A DNA stretch of 64,000 nucleotides from Streptomyces sp. Z26 (GCF_003665095.1 NZ_RCHV01000002.1:1559501-1623500), one strand, 5' to 3'. Shown: positions 47,622-55,923, counted from the stretch's first letter. The notes: generated by a model not told the origin, from the sequence alone. A program made the numbers and translations.

Positions 47622-47760
47622 TGGCGTGCGCGCGGGGGCGCGGCGGTACGGTCGTACCGGACGTCCGGGTGCGGAAGGCGCAGGCGGGCGGGTGGGGACG
47701 GGCGCCGGGAGGCCACGGGGCACGCCCCGTCGGGCACGGCGCAGGAAGAGGAACCACCCG

Positions 47761-48543
47761 TTGGACACCGGCAGTTACTACGAACCCCGCGGCGCGCACC
47801 GCTACCGGCCCACCCCGCACGCGGGCGGCGCCTGGGACCCGGCCGAGCAGCACTTCAGCCCGCTCGGCGGCCTGATCACGCACGCCCTGGAGCGCCACCC
47901 GGCGGCGGCGCCGGAACGCGGCATGGCCCTGTCCCGGATCAGCTTCGACATCCTGGGGCGGCTCGCGCTCGACGAGTGCGAGATCCGGGTGGAGAGCGTA
48001 CGGCCGGGCCGCACCATCGAACTCCTCGAAGCCGTCGTCCTGATCGCGGACCGCCCCGTCGTACGGGCCCGCGCCTGGCTCCTCGCGCACGGCGACACCG
48101 CCGCCGTCGCGGGCGGCGGCCCCGAGCCGCTCACGCCGCCCGACGGGCTCGCGTCGTGGTCGCTGGCCGACCAGTGGCCGGGCGGCTACATCGCGTCCGT
48201 GGACATCCGCCCGGTCGGCACACCGCGGCCGGGCCGTACGGCGGCCTGGGTGCGCACGCCCCTCGACCTCGTCGCCGGGGAGGCGTCGGGGCCGCTGGCG
48301 TCGTACGTGGCGCTGGTCGACACCGCGAACGGGATCGCCGTACGGCAGCCGCCCACGAAGTGGATGTTCCCCAACGTCGACCTGACGCTGCACCTGCACC
48401 GGCAGCCCGAGGGCCCCTGGACCGGCCTGGACACGACGGTGGTCTTCGGCGCGGGCGGACACGGGACGACGAGCAGCGTGCTGCACGACGTGGCGGGACC
48501 GGTCGGGTACGCGCAGCAGATGCTCACCGTACGGCCGCTGTGA
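47761..48543 (+). CDS. Thioesterase family protein (TesB-like double hotdog)
   Basis: A 260-residue protein starting at a TTG preceded by AGGAAGAGGA. Its first hotdog unit includes GGAWDPAEQHFSPLGGLITH and LSRISFDILGRLALDECEIR; the second includes WPGGYIASVDIRPVGTPRPG, AWVRTPLDLVAGEASGPLAS and MFPNVDLTLHLHRQPEGPW. These match acyl-CoA thioesterase-like proteins of the TesB type common in actinobacteria. It would hydrolyse an acyl-CoA; the chain is unknown. It converges with the DUF6126/XRE pair and seems unrelated to its secreted neighbours. Confidence 0.87.
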   Translation: MDTGSYYEPRGAHRYRPTPHAGGAWDPAEQHFSPLGGLITHALERHPAAAPERGMALSRISFDILGRLALDECEIRVESVRPGRTIELLEAVVLIADRPVVRARAWLLAHGDTAAVAGGGPEPLTPPDGLASWSLADQWPGGYIASVDIRPVGTPRPGRTAAWVRTPLDLVAGEASGPLASYVALVDTANGIAVRQPPTKWMFPNVDLTLHLHRQPEGPWTGLDTTVVFGAGGHGTTSSVLHDVAGPVGYAQQMLTVRPL

Positions 48544-48573
48544 GCCGCCGCCGCACCGGGCGGGCCGCCGGGG

Positions 48574-48738
48574 CTACTTGCCCCCGCCCACCTCGAACAG
48601 CAGGAAGAGGAAGCCCGCGATGAAGTGGCCGCCGACCAGGTAGACGAACAGCCGCAGGGCCAGCCCCCGGGGGAACCGCCCGTCGCCGCGCTCGGCCCCC
48701 GGCTCGTCCCTCGCCGCCATCTCGTCCTTCGCCGCCAT
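48574..48738 (-). CDS. DUF6126 family small membrane protein
   Basis: A 54-residue protein starting MAAKDEMAARDEPGAERGDG after an AGGGAGTTGAGG ribosome site, ending in a single transmembrane helix (LRLFVYLVGGHFIAGFLFLL) and FEVGGGK. It is six bases downstream of the XRE-cupin gene on the same strand. Small proteins of this look, with a GGHFIAGF helix, are typically encoded right after XRE-cupin regulators in Streptomyces. Function unknown; perhaps a membrane partner that modulates the regulator. Confidence 0.88.
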   Translation of the reverse strand: MAAKDEMAARDEPGAERGDGRFPRGLALRLFVYLVGGHFIAGFLFLLFEVGGGK

Positions 48739-48744
48739 GACGCC

Positions 48745-49407
48745 TCAACTCCCTTGCCCGGGTGCCCTGACGGGCCGGTGTCCCGCGCCGTCGCGGCCCG
48801 CGCCGCCGAGGCACAGCTCGGCGGCGCCGCTGCGGAGCAGGGTGTGCACGAACAGCAGCTCCACGCCGTCCGCCGTGGCCGCCGAGAGCCGGTGCGGCGT
48901 ACGGGAGTCGAAGTGCGCCGAGTCCTCCGGCGCCAGCAGGTGCTCGGCGTCCCCGAGGCCGAGCCGCAGCTCACCCCGGAGCACGTACAGCAGCTCCTCC
49001 CCCGGGTGCACCCGTACGAGGTCCCGCTGCGCGCCGCCCGCCGGTACCCGTACGCGCAGGGCCTGCATCGCGCGCCCGGAGCCGCCCGCCTCGCGGTACA
49101 CCCAGCCGTCGGCCTCGGTGTCCCGGGCGCGCGCGGCGCGGATCACCGGCTCCCGCTCTGGCGGCGCCTCGCCGAGGAGTTCGGAGACCGTCGTACCGTA
49201 GGTGCGGGCCAGCGTCAGCAGCATCGGCAGCGACGGCTGCCGCCGCGCCGTCTCCAGCCGGGACAGGTGCGCGGGCGACAGCCCGACGCGGCGGGCGGCG
49301 GCCTCCAGCGTGAGGCCGTGGGCGCGCCGCAGCTCGTACAGCCGGGGGCCGACGCCGGGCGGTTCCCCGGCGGTGGCGCCGCCGGGGGCGGGGCGGTCGG
49401 AGGGCAT
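48745..49407 (-). CDS. XRE family regulator with C-terminal cupin domain
   Basis: A 220-residue regulator. The HTH is LYELRRAHGLTLEAAARRVG, then LSPAHLSRLETARRQPSLPM and LLTLARTYGTTVSELL. The C-terminal cupin includes HPGEELLYVLRGELRLGLGD and APEDSAHFDSRTPHRLSAAT, which may bind a metal and small ligand. It is followed after six bases by the DUF6126 gene. Overlapping palindromes 29 bp upstream are the likely autoregulatory site. No Shine-Dalgarno is obvious before the ATG at 49407. Confidence 0.92.
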   Translation of the reverse strand: MPSDRPAPGGATAGEPPGVGPRLYELRRAHGLTLEAAARRVGLSPAHLSRLETARRQPSLPMLLTLARTYGTTVSELLGEAPPEREPVIRAARARDTEADGWVYREAGGSGRAMQALRVRVPAGGAQRDLVRVHPGEELLYVLRGELRLGLGDAEHLLAPEDSAHFDSRTPHRLSAATADGVELLFVHTLLRSGAAELCLGGAGRDGAGHRPVRAPGQGS

Positions 49408-49435
49408 GCGTCCATTGAGGCAGGCGCCGGTCCGT

Positions 49436-49463
49436 GGGGCAAGTTTTTTGCCCCAGAGGCAAA
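49436..49463. promoter_or_regulatory. Overlapping palindromes upstream of the XRE-cupin gene
   Basis: GGGGCAA-GTTTT-TTGCCCC (49436-49454) overlaps TTTGCC-CCAGA-GGCAAA (49447-49463). They share one half-site, giving three GGCAA-type half-sites in a row. The site is 29-56 bp upstream of the XRE-cupin start and on the far side faces the thaumatin-like gene at 49655, so it could control one or both. Confidence 0.75.
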
Positions 49464-49654
49464 GCGCCGGGAGTCGGCGGGCCCCGCGGTCCGTCCCGTG
49501 CCCGCCCGCACCGCGACCGGGGTCGGCCGCGGGCGCTCCGGCGGGAGTCGGCGGGCCCCGTACCCGTGCGCGTTGACACCGGGAGCCACGGGGACAACGA
49601 TGTCCGCTGCGACGGCGCGCAGCCCGCGCTCCGGACGGCAGAGGGAGACCCCCC

Positions 49655-50431
49655 GTGCGAACGACCCGCGCGAAGACGGCCGTTCTGGCCTTTGTCATGG
49701 GCATGTTGGCCCTGTTCGGGGCCACGACCGCGGGGGCCGGCGCCCCGCAGGCCGACGACGAGCGCCGGGCCGCCGACGAGTACACGGTCACCCTGGTGAA
49801 CAACACCGGCGGGCGCCTCTGGATCGGCAGCGTCGCGGAGCCCGGCTCCCAGGAGCTGACCGGCCTGCCCACCCTGGACGACGGCCAGCGGGCCACCGTC
49901 CCGATCCCGGAGAACGCCGAGGGCAAGTGGTACGGCAAGTTCGTGCCCCGCCAGGGCTGCTCCGGCGAGGACGGCGGCGACTTCCACTGCCAGGTGGGCG
50001 ACTGCGGCCCGTACTCCGACCGCTGCTCGATCTACACCCCGCAGCCCGCCAGCTTCGCGGAGTTCCACTTCGACCGGAACGACCCGCTGGGCCTCTGGTA
50101 CAACACCAGCTACGTGGACGGCGTCTCCGTACCCGTCACCGTCGACTCCGACGTGGACCCGATCCCCGAGACCGGGGAGTGCTCCACCGCGGGCTGCCCC
50201 GAGGACCTGCTGCCCGCCTGCCCCGCCGCCGACCTGGTCACCGACCCGGCCACCGGCGACCCCCTCTACTGCGACAACCCGGAGCCGGACTCGCCCGACA
50301 CCGACTACAGCCGGACCATGTCGGAGCGCTGCCCCAAGGCGTACTCCTGGTCGGGCAACGACTCGGTGCCCGGCAACGACGTCGTCCGCAACTGCACCAG
50401 GTGCTCCGGCTTCACGGTCACCTTCCACTGA
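49655..50431 (+). CDS. Secreted thaumatin-like family protein
   Basis: A 258-residue secreted protein from a GTG with GAGGGAGA upstream. Signal peptide: RAKTAVLAFVMGMLALFGAT to GAGA-P. The mature part starts YTVTLVNNTGGRLWIGSVAE and is Cys-rich (16 Cys), with GKFVPRQGCSGEDGGDFHCQ, CGPYSDRCSIYTPQPASFAE, HFDRNDPLGLWYNTSYVDGV and CPKAYSWSGNDSVPGNDVVR. The GLWYNTSYVDG and late CPKAYSW segments are hallmarks of thaumatin-like proteins, several of which bind or cleave beta-1,3-glucan. It is 115 bp upstream of the GH128 gene, same strand. Likely antifungal or wall-degrading; activity not shown. Confidence 0.9.
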   Translation: MRTTRAKTAVLAFVMGMLALFGATTAGAGAPQADDERRAADEYTVTLVNNTGGRLWIGSVAEPGSQELTGLPTLDDGQRATVPIPENAEGKWYGKFVPRQGCSGEDGGDFHCQVGDCGPYSDRCSIYTPQPASFAEFHFDRNDPLGLWYNTSYVDGVSVPVTVDSDVDPIPETGECSTAGCPEDLLPACPAADLVTDPATGDPLYCDNPEPDSPDTDYSRTMSERCPKAYSWSGNDSVPGNDVVRNCTRCSGFTVTFH

Positions 50432-50459
50432 CCCGCTGACCCGCTGACCCGCTGACCCG
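50428..50459. repeat. Four tandem copies of CTGACCCG across the thaumatin-like gene stop
   Basis: The 8-bp unit CTGACCCG is repeated exactly four times. The first copy holds the gene's own TGA. Because 8 is not a multiple of three, the TGAs fall in all three frames, so any frameshifted ribosome also stops. Confidence 0.9.
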
Positions 50460-50545
50460 CGCGGCGCGAGCCCGCACCCCGCCCGTACGCCCCCACGCCG
50501 CGTACGTCTCACCCCGTACGCCTCACCCCACGGAGGACCGTGCCC

Positions 50546-51406
50546 ATGACCCCCGCCCTGTCCCGGCGCCGCTTCCTCGGCGGCGCCGCCGCGCTCGGCG
50601 CGGCCACCGCCGCCGGTGCCGCCCTCGCCACCACGTCCGAGTCCACCGCCTCCGCCGGGGCGCCGCGCGCCGCCGCGGCCGGGGGCAAGGGCGTCAGCGC
50701 CACGTCGTTCCAGGGCGCGGGCGCGGCCCTGACCGACGTGGGCGCGTCCTGGTACTACAACTGGGCGTCCGGTACGGGCGACGTCACGCGCCCCGAGGGC
50801 GTCGAGTTCGTGCCGATGATCTGGGGCGCCGACTCCGTCAACGCGGACGACCTCGGCAAGGCCGCCCGCGAGGGCGAGCAACTGCTCGGCTTCAACGAGC
50901 CCGACATGGCGGGCCAGGCGAACATGCCCGCGTCCCGCGCCCTGGAGCTGTGGCCCCAACTGGAGGGCACCGGCATGCGGTTGGGCGCTCCGGCCGTCGC
51001 GTACGGGGCGGACCAGCCGGGCTCCTGGTTCGAGCAGTTCATGTCGGGCGCGAACGACCGCGGGCTGCGCGTCGACTTCATCCCCCTGCACTGGTACGGC
51101 GCCGACTTCGGCCCGGACGCCGTGGACCACCTGCGCGGCTACCTGGAGGCGACGCACGAGCGCTGGAACAAGCCGATCTGGCTGACCGAGTACGCCCTGA
51201 CCGACTTCACCGGCTCCAGCCCGCGCTACCCCTCCGAGGGCGAGCAGACCGCGTTCGTCAGCGCCGTGGTGCCGATGCTCAACTCGCTCGACTTCGTGGA
51301 GCGCCACGCCTGGTTCACGCTGTCCACCGAGGCCAGCCCGACCGGCCTGCACTCCGGCGGCGCCCTCAACGCGACCGGCCGCGCCTACCGCGACGCCCCC
51401 GCGTAA
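50546..51406 (+). CDS. Secreted GH128 (asl1-like) glycosyl hydrolase
   Basis: A 286-residue Tat-exported enzyme (SRRRFLGGAAALGAATAAGA). The ATG at 50546 fits GGAGG nine bases upstream better than the GTG at 50540. The TIM-barrel family signature is clear: GVEFVPMIWGADSVN, LLGFNEPDMAGQANMPASRA (proton donor Glu in GFNEPD), VDFIPLHWYGADFGPDAVDH and KPIWLTEYALTDFTG (nucleophile Glu in LTEYAL). GH128 enzymes cleave beta-1,3-glucan. Together with the thaumatin-like and GH64-like genes it forms a probable fungal-wall-attacking set. Confidence 0.92.
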   Translation: MTPALSRRRFLGGAAALGAATAAGAALATTSESTASAGAPRAAAAGGKGVSATSFQGAGAALTDVGASWYYNWASGTGDVTRPEGVEFVPMIWGADSVNADDLGKAAREGEQLLGFNEPDMAGQANMPASRALELWPQLEGTGMRLGAPAVAYGADQPGSWFEQFMSGANDRGLRVDFIPLHWYGADFGPDAVDHLRGYLEATHERWNKPIWLTEYALTDFTGSSPRYPSEGEQTAFVSAVVPMLNSLDFVERHAWFTLSTEASPTGLHSGGALNATGRAYRDAPA

Positions 51407-51442
51407 CGGGCCACGCGGGCACGTCCCGTACGACGGCGCGCG

Positions 51443-51467
51443 GTGCGGCTGCCCAGCCGTACCGCAC
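51443..51467. terminator. Terminator-like hairpin after the GH128 gene
   Basis: GTGCGG (51443-51448) pairs with CCGCAC (51462-51467), enclosing CGGCT-GCCC-AGCCG. It lies between the convergent GH128 and DNA-binding protein genes. Confidence 0.6.
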
Positions 51468-51497
51468 GCCGTTGGCGTTGCCCGTGGCGCGTACGTC

Positions 51498-51965
51498 CTA
51501 CGCGCCGCCCCCGTCGCCGTCCTCCGGCGCCGTACGGCTCACCAGCCGCTCGTAGCGCTGGCGGGCCGCCTGCTGGGTGCCGAGGCCGAGGCCGAACGCG
51601 ATGTCCTGCCAGGTCATGCCACGGCCACGGGCCATCCGCAGCAGGCCCGCCTCCAGTTCGTCCAACTCGCCGCGCGCCCGGGGGACGAGGCTGAGCGCCG
51701 CCGTGAGGTCGGCGCGGTCGACCTCCGGTTCCCCCTCCTCCGGCTGCGCCGCGCCGCTGAGCAGGAACGCCACCAGCCGGACCGCCTCGTGCGGGCCGAG
51801 CACGGTCGGGTGGACCTGGCGGGCGCGCTGCGCGTCGGTCGCCGCGTGCCGTTCGGCGATGCGGAAGAGGGAGGCGTGCACGCGGTGCCGCCGCTCCTGT
51901 TCCGGGCTGGGGGGCGTGAAGGGGTCGTCGACCGGCCCGCTGTTCCGTGCGCTGTTCGCTGCCAT
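51498..51965 (-). CDS. Putative DNA-binding protein with C-terminal HTH
   Basis: A 155-residue protein starting MAANSARNSGPVDDPFTPPS. The N-terminal part is helical and charged (RRHRVHASLFRIAERHAATD). The C-terminal ELDELEAGLLRMARGRGMTW then QDIAFGLGLGTQQAARQRYE resembles the HTH of small Streptomyces DNA-binding proteins. A -35 TTGACA (minus strand, 51997-52002) with a weak -10 (CATGCT) would start transcription at or next to this ATG, so a leaderless message is possible. A TGAAC-N5-GTTCA palindrome sits further upstream. Target unknown. Confidence 0.72.
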   Translation of the reverse strand: MAANSARNSGPVDDPFTPPSPEQERRHRVHASLFRIAERHAATDAQRARQVHPTVLGPHEAVRLVAFLLSGAAQPEEGEPEVDRADLTAALSLVPRARGELDELEAGLLRMARGRGMTWQDIAFGLGLGTQQAARQRYERLVSRTAPEDGDGGGA

Positions 51966-52012
51966 GCGGACCAGCATGGACGGCACATGGAGCCGGTGTC
52001 AACGTTTCGTTG

Positions 52013-52027
52013 TGAACATCTCGTTCA
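52013..52027. promoter_or_regulatory. TGAAC-N5-GTTCA palindrome upstream of the DNA-binding protein gene
   Basis: TGAACATCTCGTTCA differs at only two of 15 positions from TGAACGTCGCGTTCA at 10221. It lies just upstream of the TTGACA element of the DNA-binding protein gene, between that gene and the 3' end of the MalY gene. Confidence 0.5.
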
Positions 52028-52050
52028 TACGCCCCCGCGCGGCGACCCGT

Positions 52051-53283
52051 TCACCCCACCGCCTTCGCCATCCGCCGCACCGCCTCCGCGAGCACCTCGG
52101 GCGACGTCGCCAGGTTCAGCCGTACGTGGCCCGCGCCGCCCGTGCCGAAGGACGTCCCCGCGTTGAGCGCGACCCGGCCGCGCTCCAGGAACGCGTCCGC
52201 CGGTTCGTCGCCCAGGCCGAGCGCCCGGCAGTCCAGCCAGGCCAGGTACGTGGCCTCGCCCGGCCGGTGGCGCACACCCGGCAGGTGCTCGGCGAGCAGC
52301 GCGGCGAGCGACCGGCGGTTGGCGTCGAGACCGGCGAGGACCGCGTCCAGCCAGTCGCGGGCGTGGTCGAGCGCCGCCGTGTGCGCGATGATCCCCAGAT
52401 GGCTCGGCCCGTGGCTCACCTCCTCCGGGAGGCGGGCCAGGTCGGCGGCGGAGTCCGGTCCGGCGACGGCGACGGCCGCCTTCAGGCCGGGCAGGTTCCA
52501 CGCCTTGGACGCGGACAGCAGCGACAGCCCGTCCTCGCCGCCCGGCACGCTGAGGTACGGCACGAAGGTGGCACCGCCCGCCACGACCGGCGCGTGGATC
52601 TCGTCCACCACGACCCGTACGCCGTGCTCCCGCGCCAGCGCCGCCACGGCGGCCAGTTCGGCGGCGGTGTGCAGCGTGCCGGTGGGGTTGTGCGGGCTGC
52701 ACAGCAGGTACGCGGCGGGGCGCCCGCCCGCGGTGGCGCGCGCGAAGGCGGCGGCGAGGGCGGCGGGGTCGAGGCGGCCGTCGGCGTCGAGGGGTGCCTC
52801 CTCGACGCGGCGGTCCATGTTCCGTACGAACTGGTAGAAGGGCGGGTAGACGGGGCAGTTGACGACCACGGCGTCGCCCCTGCCGGTGACCAGCTTCAGC
52901 ATCTCGACGGCCCCGAGCATCACGTCGGGCACGATCGCGGTGCGCCCGACGGCGAGCCCGTCCCAGCCCCAGCGGTCGGCCGCGAACCGGGCCAGCGCCT
53001 CCGCGTACGCCGTCCCCGCCGGGTAGCCGGTGTCCCCGCGCCGCAGCGCGTCGGTGAGCGCGCGGACGACGGGTTCGGCCTGCGGGACGTCCATCTCCGC
53101 GACCCAGAGCGGCAGTACGTCCTCGGGGTACGCGCGCCACTTCATGCTCGTACGGCGGCGCAGCTCGTCGAGGGAGAGGCGGTGCAGCGGGGAGGCGGCC
53201 AGGGGGTCGGGGGCGGGGGCGGGGTCGGGGGTGTCCGGTCCGGCGGCGGCAGCGGTGGCGGGGTGGCGCGGAGGGCTGTCCAT
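52051..53283 (-). CDS. MalY/PatB family aminotransferase (cystathionine beta-lyase-like)
   Basis: A 410-residue fold-type I PLP enzyme. Marks of the MalY/PatB family are [89 protein letters not shown] and the PLP lysine in [17 protein letters not shown]. Relatives cleave cystathionine or cysteine S-conjugates to thiol, pyruvate and ammonia. The N-terminal 30 residues are an Ala/Pro tail. It is transcribed toward the DNA-binding protein gene, with about 85 bp between, and is divergent from the ribosomal protection gene. Confidence 0.92.
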   Translation of the reverse strand: MDSPPRHPATAAAAGPDTPDPAPAPDPLAASPLHRLSLDELRRRTSMKWRAYPEDVLPLWVAEMDVPQAEPVVRALTDALRRGDTGYPAGTAYAEALARFAADRWGWDGLAVGRTAIVPDVMLGAVEMLKLVTGRGDAVVVNCPVYPPFYQFVRNMDRRVEEAPLDADGRLDPAALAAAFARATAGGRPAAYLLCSPHNPTGTLHTAAELAAVAALAREHGVRVVVDEIHAPVVAGGATFVPYLSVPGGEDGLSLLSASKAWNLPGLKAAVAVAGPDSAADLARLPEEVSHGPSHLGIIAHTAALDHARDWLDAVLAGLDANRRSLAALLAEHLPGVRHRPGEATYLAWLDCRALGLGDEPADAFLERGRVALNAGTSFGTGGAGHVRLNLATSPEVLAEAVRRMAKAVG

Positions 53284-53385
53284 GGCCTCACGATAGGCAC
53301 GGGCGACCGTAAGCGACAGACCGTGTCACGCCCCTTACCGGCGGGGGTGGTCGCCGTGCCGTACGGGCCCCTGCCCGACCGCGCG

Positions 53386-53422
53386 AAAAGGGCGTGCCCG
53401 GCCGGGGTCCGCGCGGTAGGGT
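53386..53422 (+). promoter_or_regulatory. WblC (WhiB7)-like promoter of the ribosomal protection gene
   Basis: AAAA (53386-53389) sits just upstream of a GTGC-containing -35 (CGTGCC, 53393-53398), with a TAGGGT -10 18 bp downstream (53417-53422). An AT-rich tract immediately before the -35 plus a TAnnnT -10 is the published pattern for WhiB7/WblC-dependent promoters, which respond to ribosome-targeting antibiotics. Motif-based inference only. Confidence 0.55.
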
Positions 53423-53496
53423 CGCGGCCGATCGCGCCGGGCCCCCGGCGCGCGGGAGCGGTGGCCGGAACGGCCGGGCACGGACAGGGAGTCGGG

Positions 53497-53613
53497 ATGC
53501 GGCGAGCCTTCGGAGCAGTCGAGTCGCAGTGCGCCACCTTCCTGACTCCCGAGGACTCACGTGCCCCACTCTTCCCACCCGTCCCGCGCACCCCACCACC
53601 CGGCGCCCGCTGA
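53497..53613 (+). CDS. Possible leader peptide overlapping the ribosomal protection gene start
   Basis: A 38-codon frame beginning MRRAFGAVESQCATFLTPED at an ATG with GGGAG six bases upstream. It overlaps the GTG start of the ribosomal protection gene out of frame and stops 50 bp inside it. The leader's Shine-Dalgarno segment GGGAGTC (53488-53494) can pair with GACTCCC (53544-53550), which lies right before the main gene's GAGGA. Ribosome stalling in the leader could therefore expose the main start. This is an inference from layout. Confidence 0.45.
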   Translation: MRRAFGAVESQCATFLTPEDSRAPLFPPVPRTPPPGAR

Positions 53614-55822
53614 GCCGCCGCCCCCACCGGCGTCCGGCCCGAACCGCGCACCCGGTACGCCCGGTACGCCCCGGACGCTGAACCTCGGTGTCCTCGCCCA
53701 CGTGGACGCGGGCAAGACCAGCCTCACCGAACGGCTGCTGTACGACCACGGCGCCGTGCCCGAGTTGGGCAGCGTCGACGCGGGCAGCACCCGTACCGAC
53801 TCCGGCGCGCTGGAGCGGCGGCGCGGCATCACCATCCGTTCCGCCGTCGCCGCGTTCCGCGTCGGCGACCTCCAGGTCAACCTCGTCGACACCCCCGGCC
53901 ACCCCGACTTCGTCGCGGAGGTCGAGCGGGCGCTGTCCGTGCTCGACGGCGCCGTGCTGGTGCTGTCCGCCGTGGAGGGCGTGCAGGCGCAGACGCGTGT
54001 GCTGATGCGGTCGTTGCGGAAGCTGCGGCTGCCGACGCTGGTGTTCGTCAACAAGATCGACCGTACGGGCGCGCGCGACGCCGCCCTCCTCGCCGACGTA
54101 CGCCGCCACCTGGCGCCCCACCTCGTACCGTTGAGCGCCGTACGGCACCCCGGCACGCCCGCCGCGCGCGCCGTACCGCTCCGCCTGGACGACGAAGCGG
54201 AACGGGAGCGCGCGGCCTGGACCGCCGCCGAGCACGACGACGCGCTGTTGGCGCGGCTGGCCGACGGGAAGGTGCCCGCGCGGGCGGAGTTGGAGGCGGT
54301 GCTCGCCGCGCAGACGGCGGCGGGGCTGCTGCACCCGGTCTGGTTCGGGTCCGCGCTGAGCGGGGAGGGGACGGCCGAACTGGTCGCGGGCATCGGCACG
54401 TTCCTGCCCCCGGCCGGGGACAGGGGCGGGGCGGACGACACCGGCGACACGGACGGCGGGCCGCGCGGCACGGTCTTCGCCGTGGAGCGGGGCGACGGCG
54501 GCGAGAAGACCGCGTACCTGCGGCTGTTCGCCGGGGAGGTACGGGAGCGGCAGCGGCTGACGTTCCGGCGGCGCGAACCGGGCGGCGCGGTCGGCGGGTT
54601 CACGGCCCGGCTGACCGGCCTGGACGTCGTCGCCCCGCCCCCGCCGCCCGGCGCGGACCCGCGCACGCCGGGCCCCGCCCGGCCCCCGGTGCTCGCGGCG
54701 GGCGGCGTCGGCAGGCTGCGCGGCCTCGCGGAGGTACGGGTCGGGGACCGGCTCGGCGCGCCGTACGGCGGCCGGGCGGACGAGCCGCACTTCGCCCCGC
54801 CCGGCCTGGAGACCGCCGTACGCCCCGCGCGGCCCGGCCCCGGGCGCGCGGCCGGACTGCACGCCGCCCTCGCGGCCCTCGCGGACGAGGACCCGCTGAT
54901 CCGCACCCGCGACACCGGCGACGGCGCCACCTCCGTACTGCTCTACGGCGCCGTGCAGCGCGAGGTGATCGCGGACCGGCTCCGTACGGCCGGGATCGAA
55001 CCCGTCTTCGCGCCCATCCGGCCCGTGCACGTCGAACGGCCCGTCGGCACGGGCGAGTCCGTGACCGAACTCCGGCGGCACGGCGGGAACGACTTCTGGG
55101 CGACCGTCGGCCTGCGCGTCGAGCCCGCCCCACGGGGCAGCGGCGTCACCTTCGCGCGGGACGTCGAGTGGGGCACCCTGCCGCGCGCCTTCCACCGCGC
55201 GATCGAGGAGGCGGCGCTGCGCACCCTCGAACAGGGCCTGTACGGCTGGGAGGTGACCGACTGCCGCGTCACCTGCACGCGGGTCGGCTACGAGGCCCCG
55301 ATGAGCACCGCCGCCGACTTCCGGCACCTCACCCCCGTCGTCCTGCTGCGCGCGCTGCGGTCGGCGGGCAGCAGGGTGTACGAGCCGTGCCGCGCCGTGG
55401 AGGCCGAGGTGCCGCCGGACACGCTCAGCGGGGTCGTCGGCGCGCTCGCGGCGCTCGGCGCGGAGGTCACGGGCACGGCGCCACGGGACGCCGGGCAGGA
55501 GCGGGGGCGGGGGCGGGACGCCGGGGCGGACGCGCCCTGGCTGGTCACGGCGGAGCTGCCCGCCCGGCTCGTGCAGCACGTGACGGAGGCGCTGCCCGGA
55601 CTGACGCGCGGCGAGGGCGCGGCGTGGTCGGGGCCCGGCACGGACCGGCCGGTGCGGGGGACGCCGCCGCGGCGCGCGCGCACCGACGGCGATCCGCTGC
55701 GCTACGACGCGTACCTGCGCTTCCTCTCGGACCGCACCCTGTCCCGTACGGACACGGGCTCGCGCACGGGCGCGGGGTCCCGTACGGACACGGGGTCCCG
55801 TACGGACGGCGCGCCGGACTGA
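53561..55822 (+). CDS. Tetracycline ribosomal protection-type GTPase, Otr(A)/TetM-like
   Basis: A 753-residue translational GTPase with EF-G-like architecture, predicted to release tetracycline-like drugs from the ribosome. The G domain (residues ~40-280) has GVLAHVDAGKTSLTERLL (G1), RRGITIRSAV (G2), VDTPGHPDFVAEVE (G3), VFVNKIDRTGA (G4) and GSALSGEG (G5). Domains II-V follow, including GDGATSVLLYGAVQREVIAD, SGVTFARDVEWGTLPRAFHR and PCRAVEAEVPPDTLSGVVGA. Starts at a GTG with GAGGA five bases upstream; the first 40 residues are a Pro-rich extension. The domain IV loop tip was not verified for drug-release residues, so other ribosome functions remain possible. Confidence 0.9.
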   Translation: MPHSSHPSRAPHHPAPAEPPPPPASGPNRAPGTPGTPRTLNLGVLAHVDAGKTSLTERLLYDHGAVPELGSVDAGSTRTDSGALERRRGITIRSAVAAFRVGDLQVNLVDTPGHPDFVAEVERALSVLDGAVLVLSAVEGVQAQTRVLMRSLRKLRLPTLVFVNKIDRTGARDAALLADVRRHLAPHLVPLSAVRHPGTPAARAVPLRLDDEAERERAAWTAAEHDDALLARLADGKVPARAELEAVLAAQTAAGLLHPVWFGSALSGEGTAELVAGIGTFLPPAGDRGGADDTGDTDGGPRGTVFAVERGDGGEKTAYLRLFAGEVRERQRLTFRRREPGGAVGGFTARLTGLDVVAPPPPPGADPRTPGPARPPVLAAGGVGRLRGLAEVRVGDRLGAPYGGRADEPHFAPPGLETAVRPARPGPGRAAGLHAALAALADEDPLIRTRDTGDGATSVLLYGAVQREVIADRLRTAGIEPVFAPIRPVHVERPVGTGESVTELRRHGGNDFWATVGLRVEPAPRGSGVTFARDVEWGTLPRAFHRAIEEAALRTLEQGLYGWEVTDCRVTCTRVGYEAPMSTAADFRHLTPVVLLRALRSAGSRVYEPCRAVEAEVPPDTLSGVVGALAALGAEVTGTAPRDAGQERGRGRDAGADAPWLVTAELPARLVQHVTEALPGLTRGEGAAWSGPGTDRPVRGTPPRRARTDGDPLRYDAYLRFLSDRTLSRTDTGSRTGAGSRTDTGSRTDGAPD

Positions 55823-55872
55823 CGGGTCGGCGGCGGGGGCCCGTACGCGGCGTCCCCGCCGCCCACCCCTTT

Positions 55873-55907
55873 CGATGCACGGACGTATCCGATACATTCG
55901 CGCATCG
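55873..55907. promoter_or_regulatory. Nested palindromic operator upstream of the TetR/SDR operon
   Basis: GTATC-C-GATAC (55885-55895) and the outer arms CGATGC (55873-55878) and GCATCG (55902-55907) share exactly the same centre at 55890. The site lies 16 bp upstream of the TetR ATG and is less GC-rich than its surroundings, fitting autorepression of the operon. Confidence 0.75.
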
Positions 55908-55923
55908 GAAGAGGGTGGTCGCC

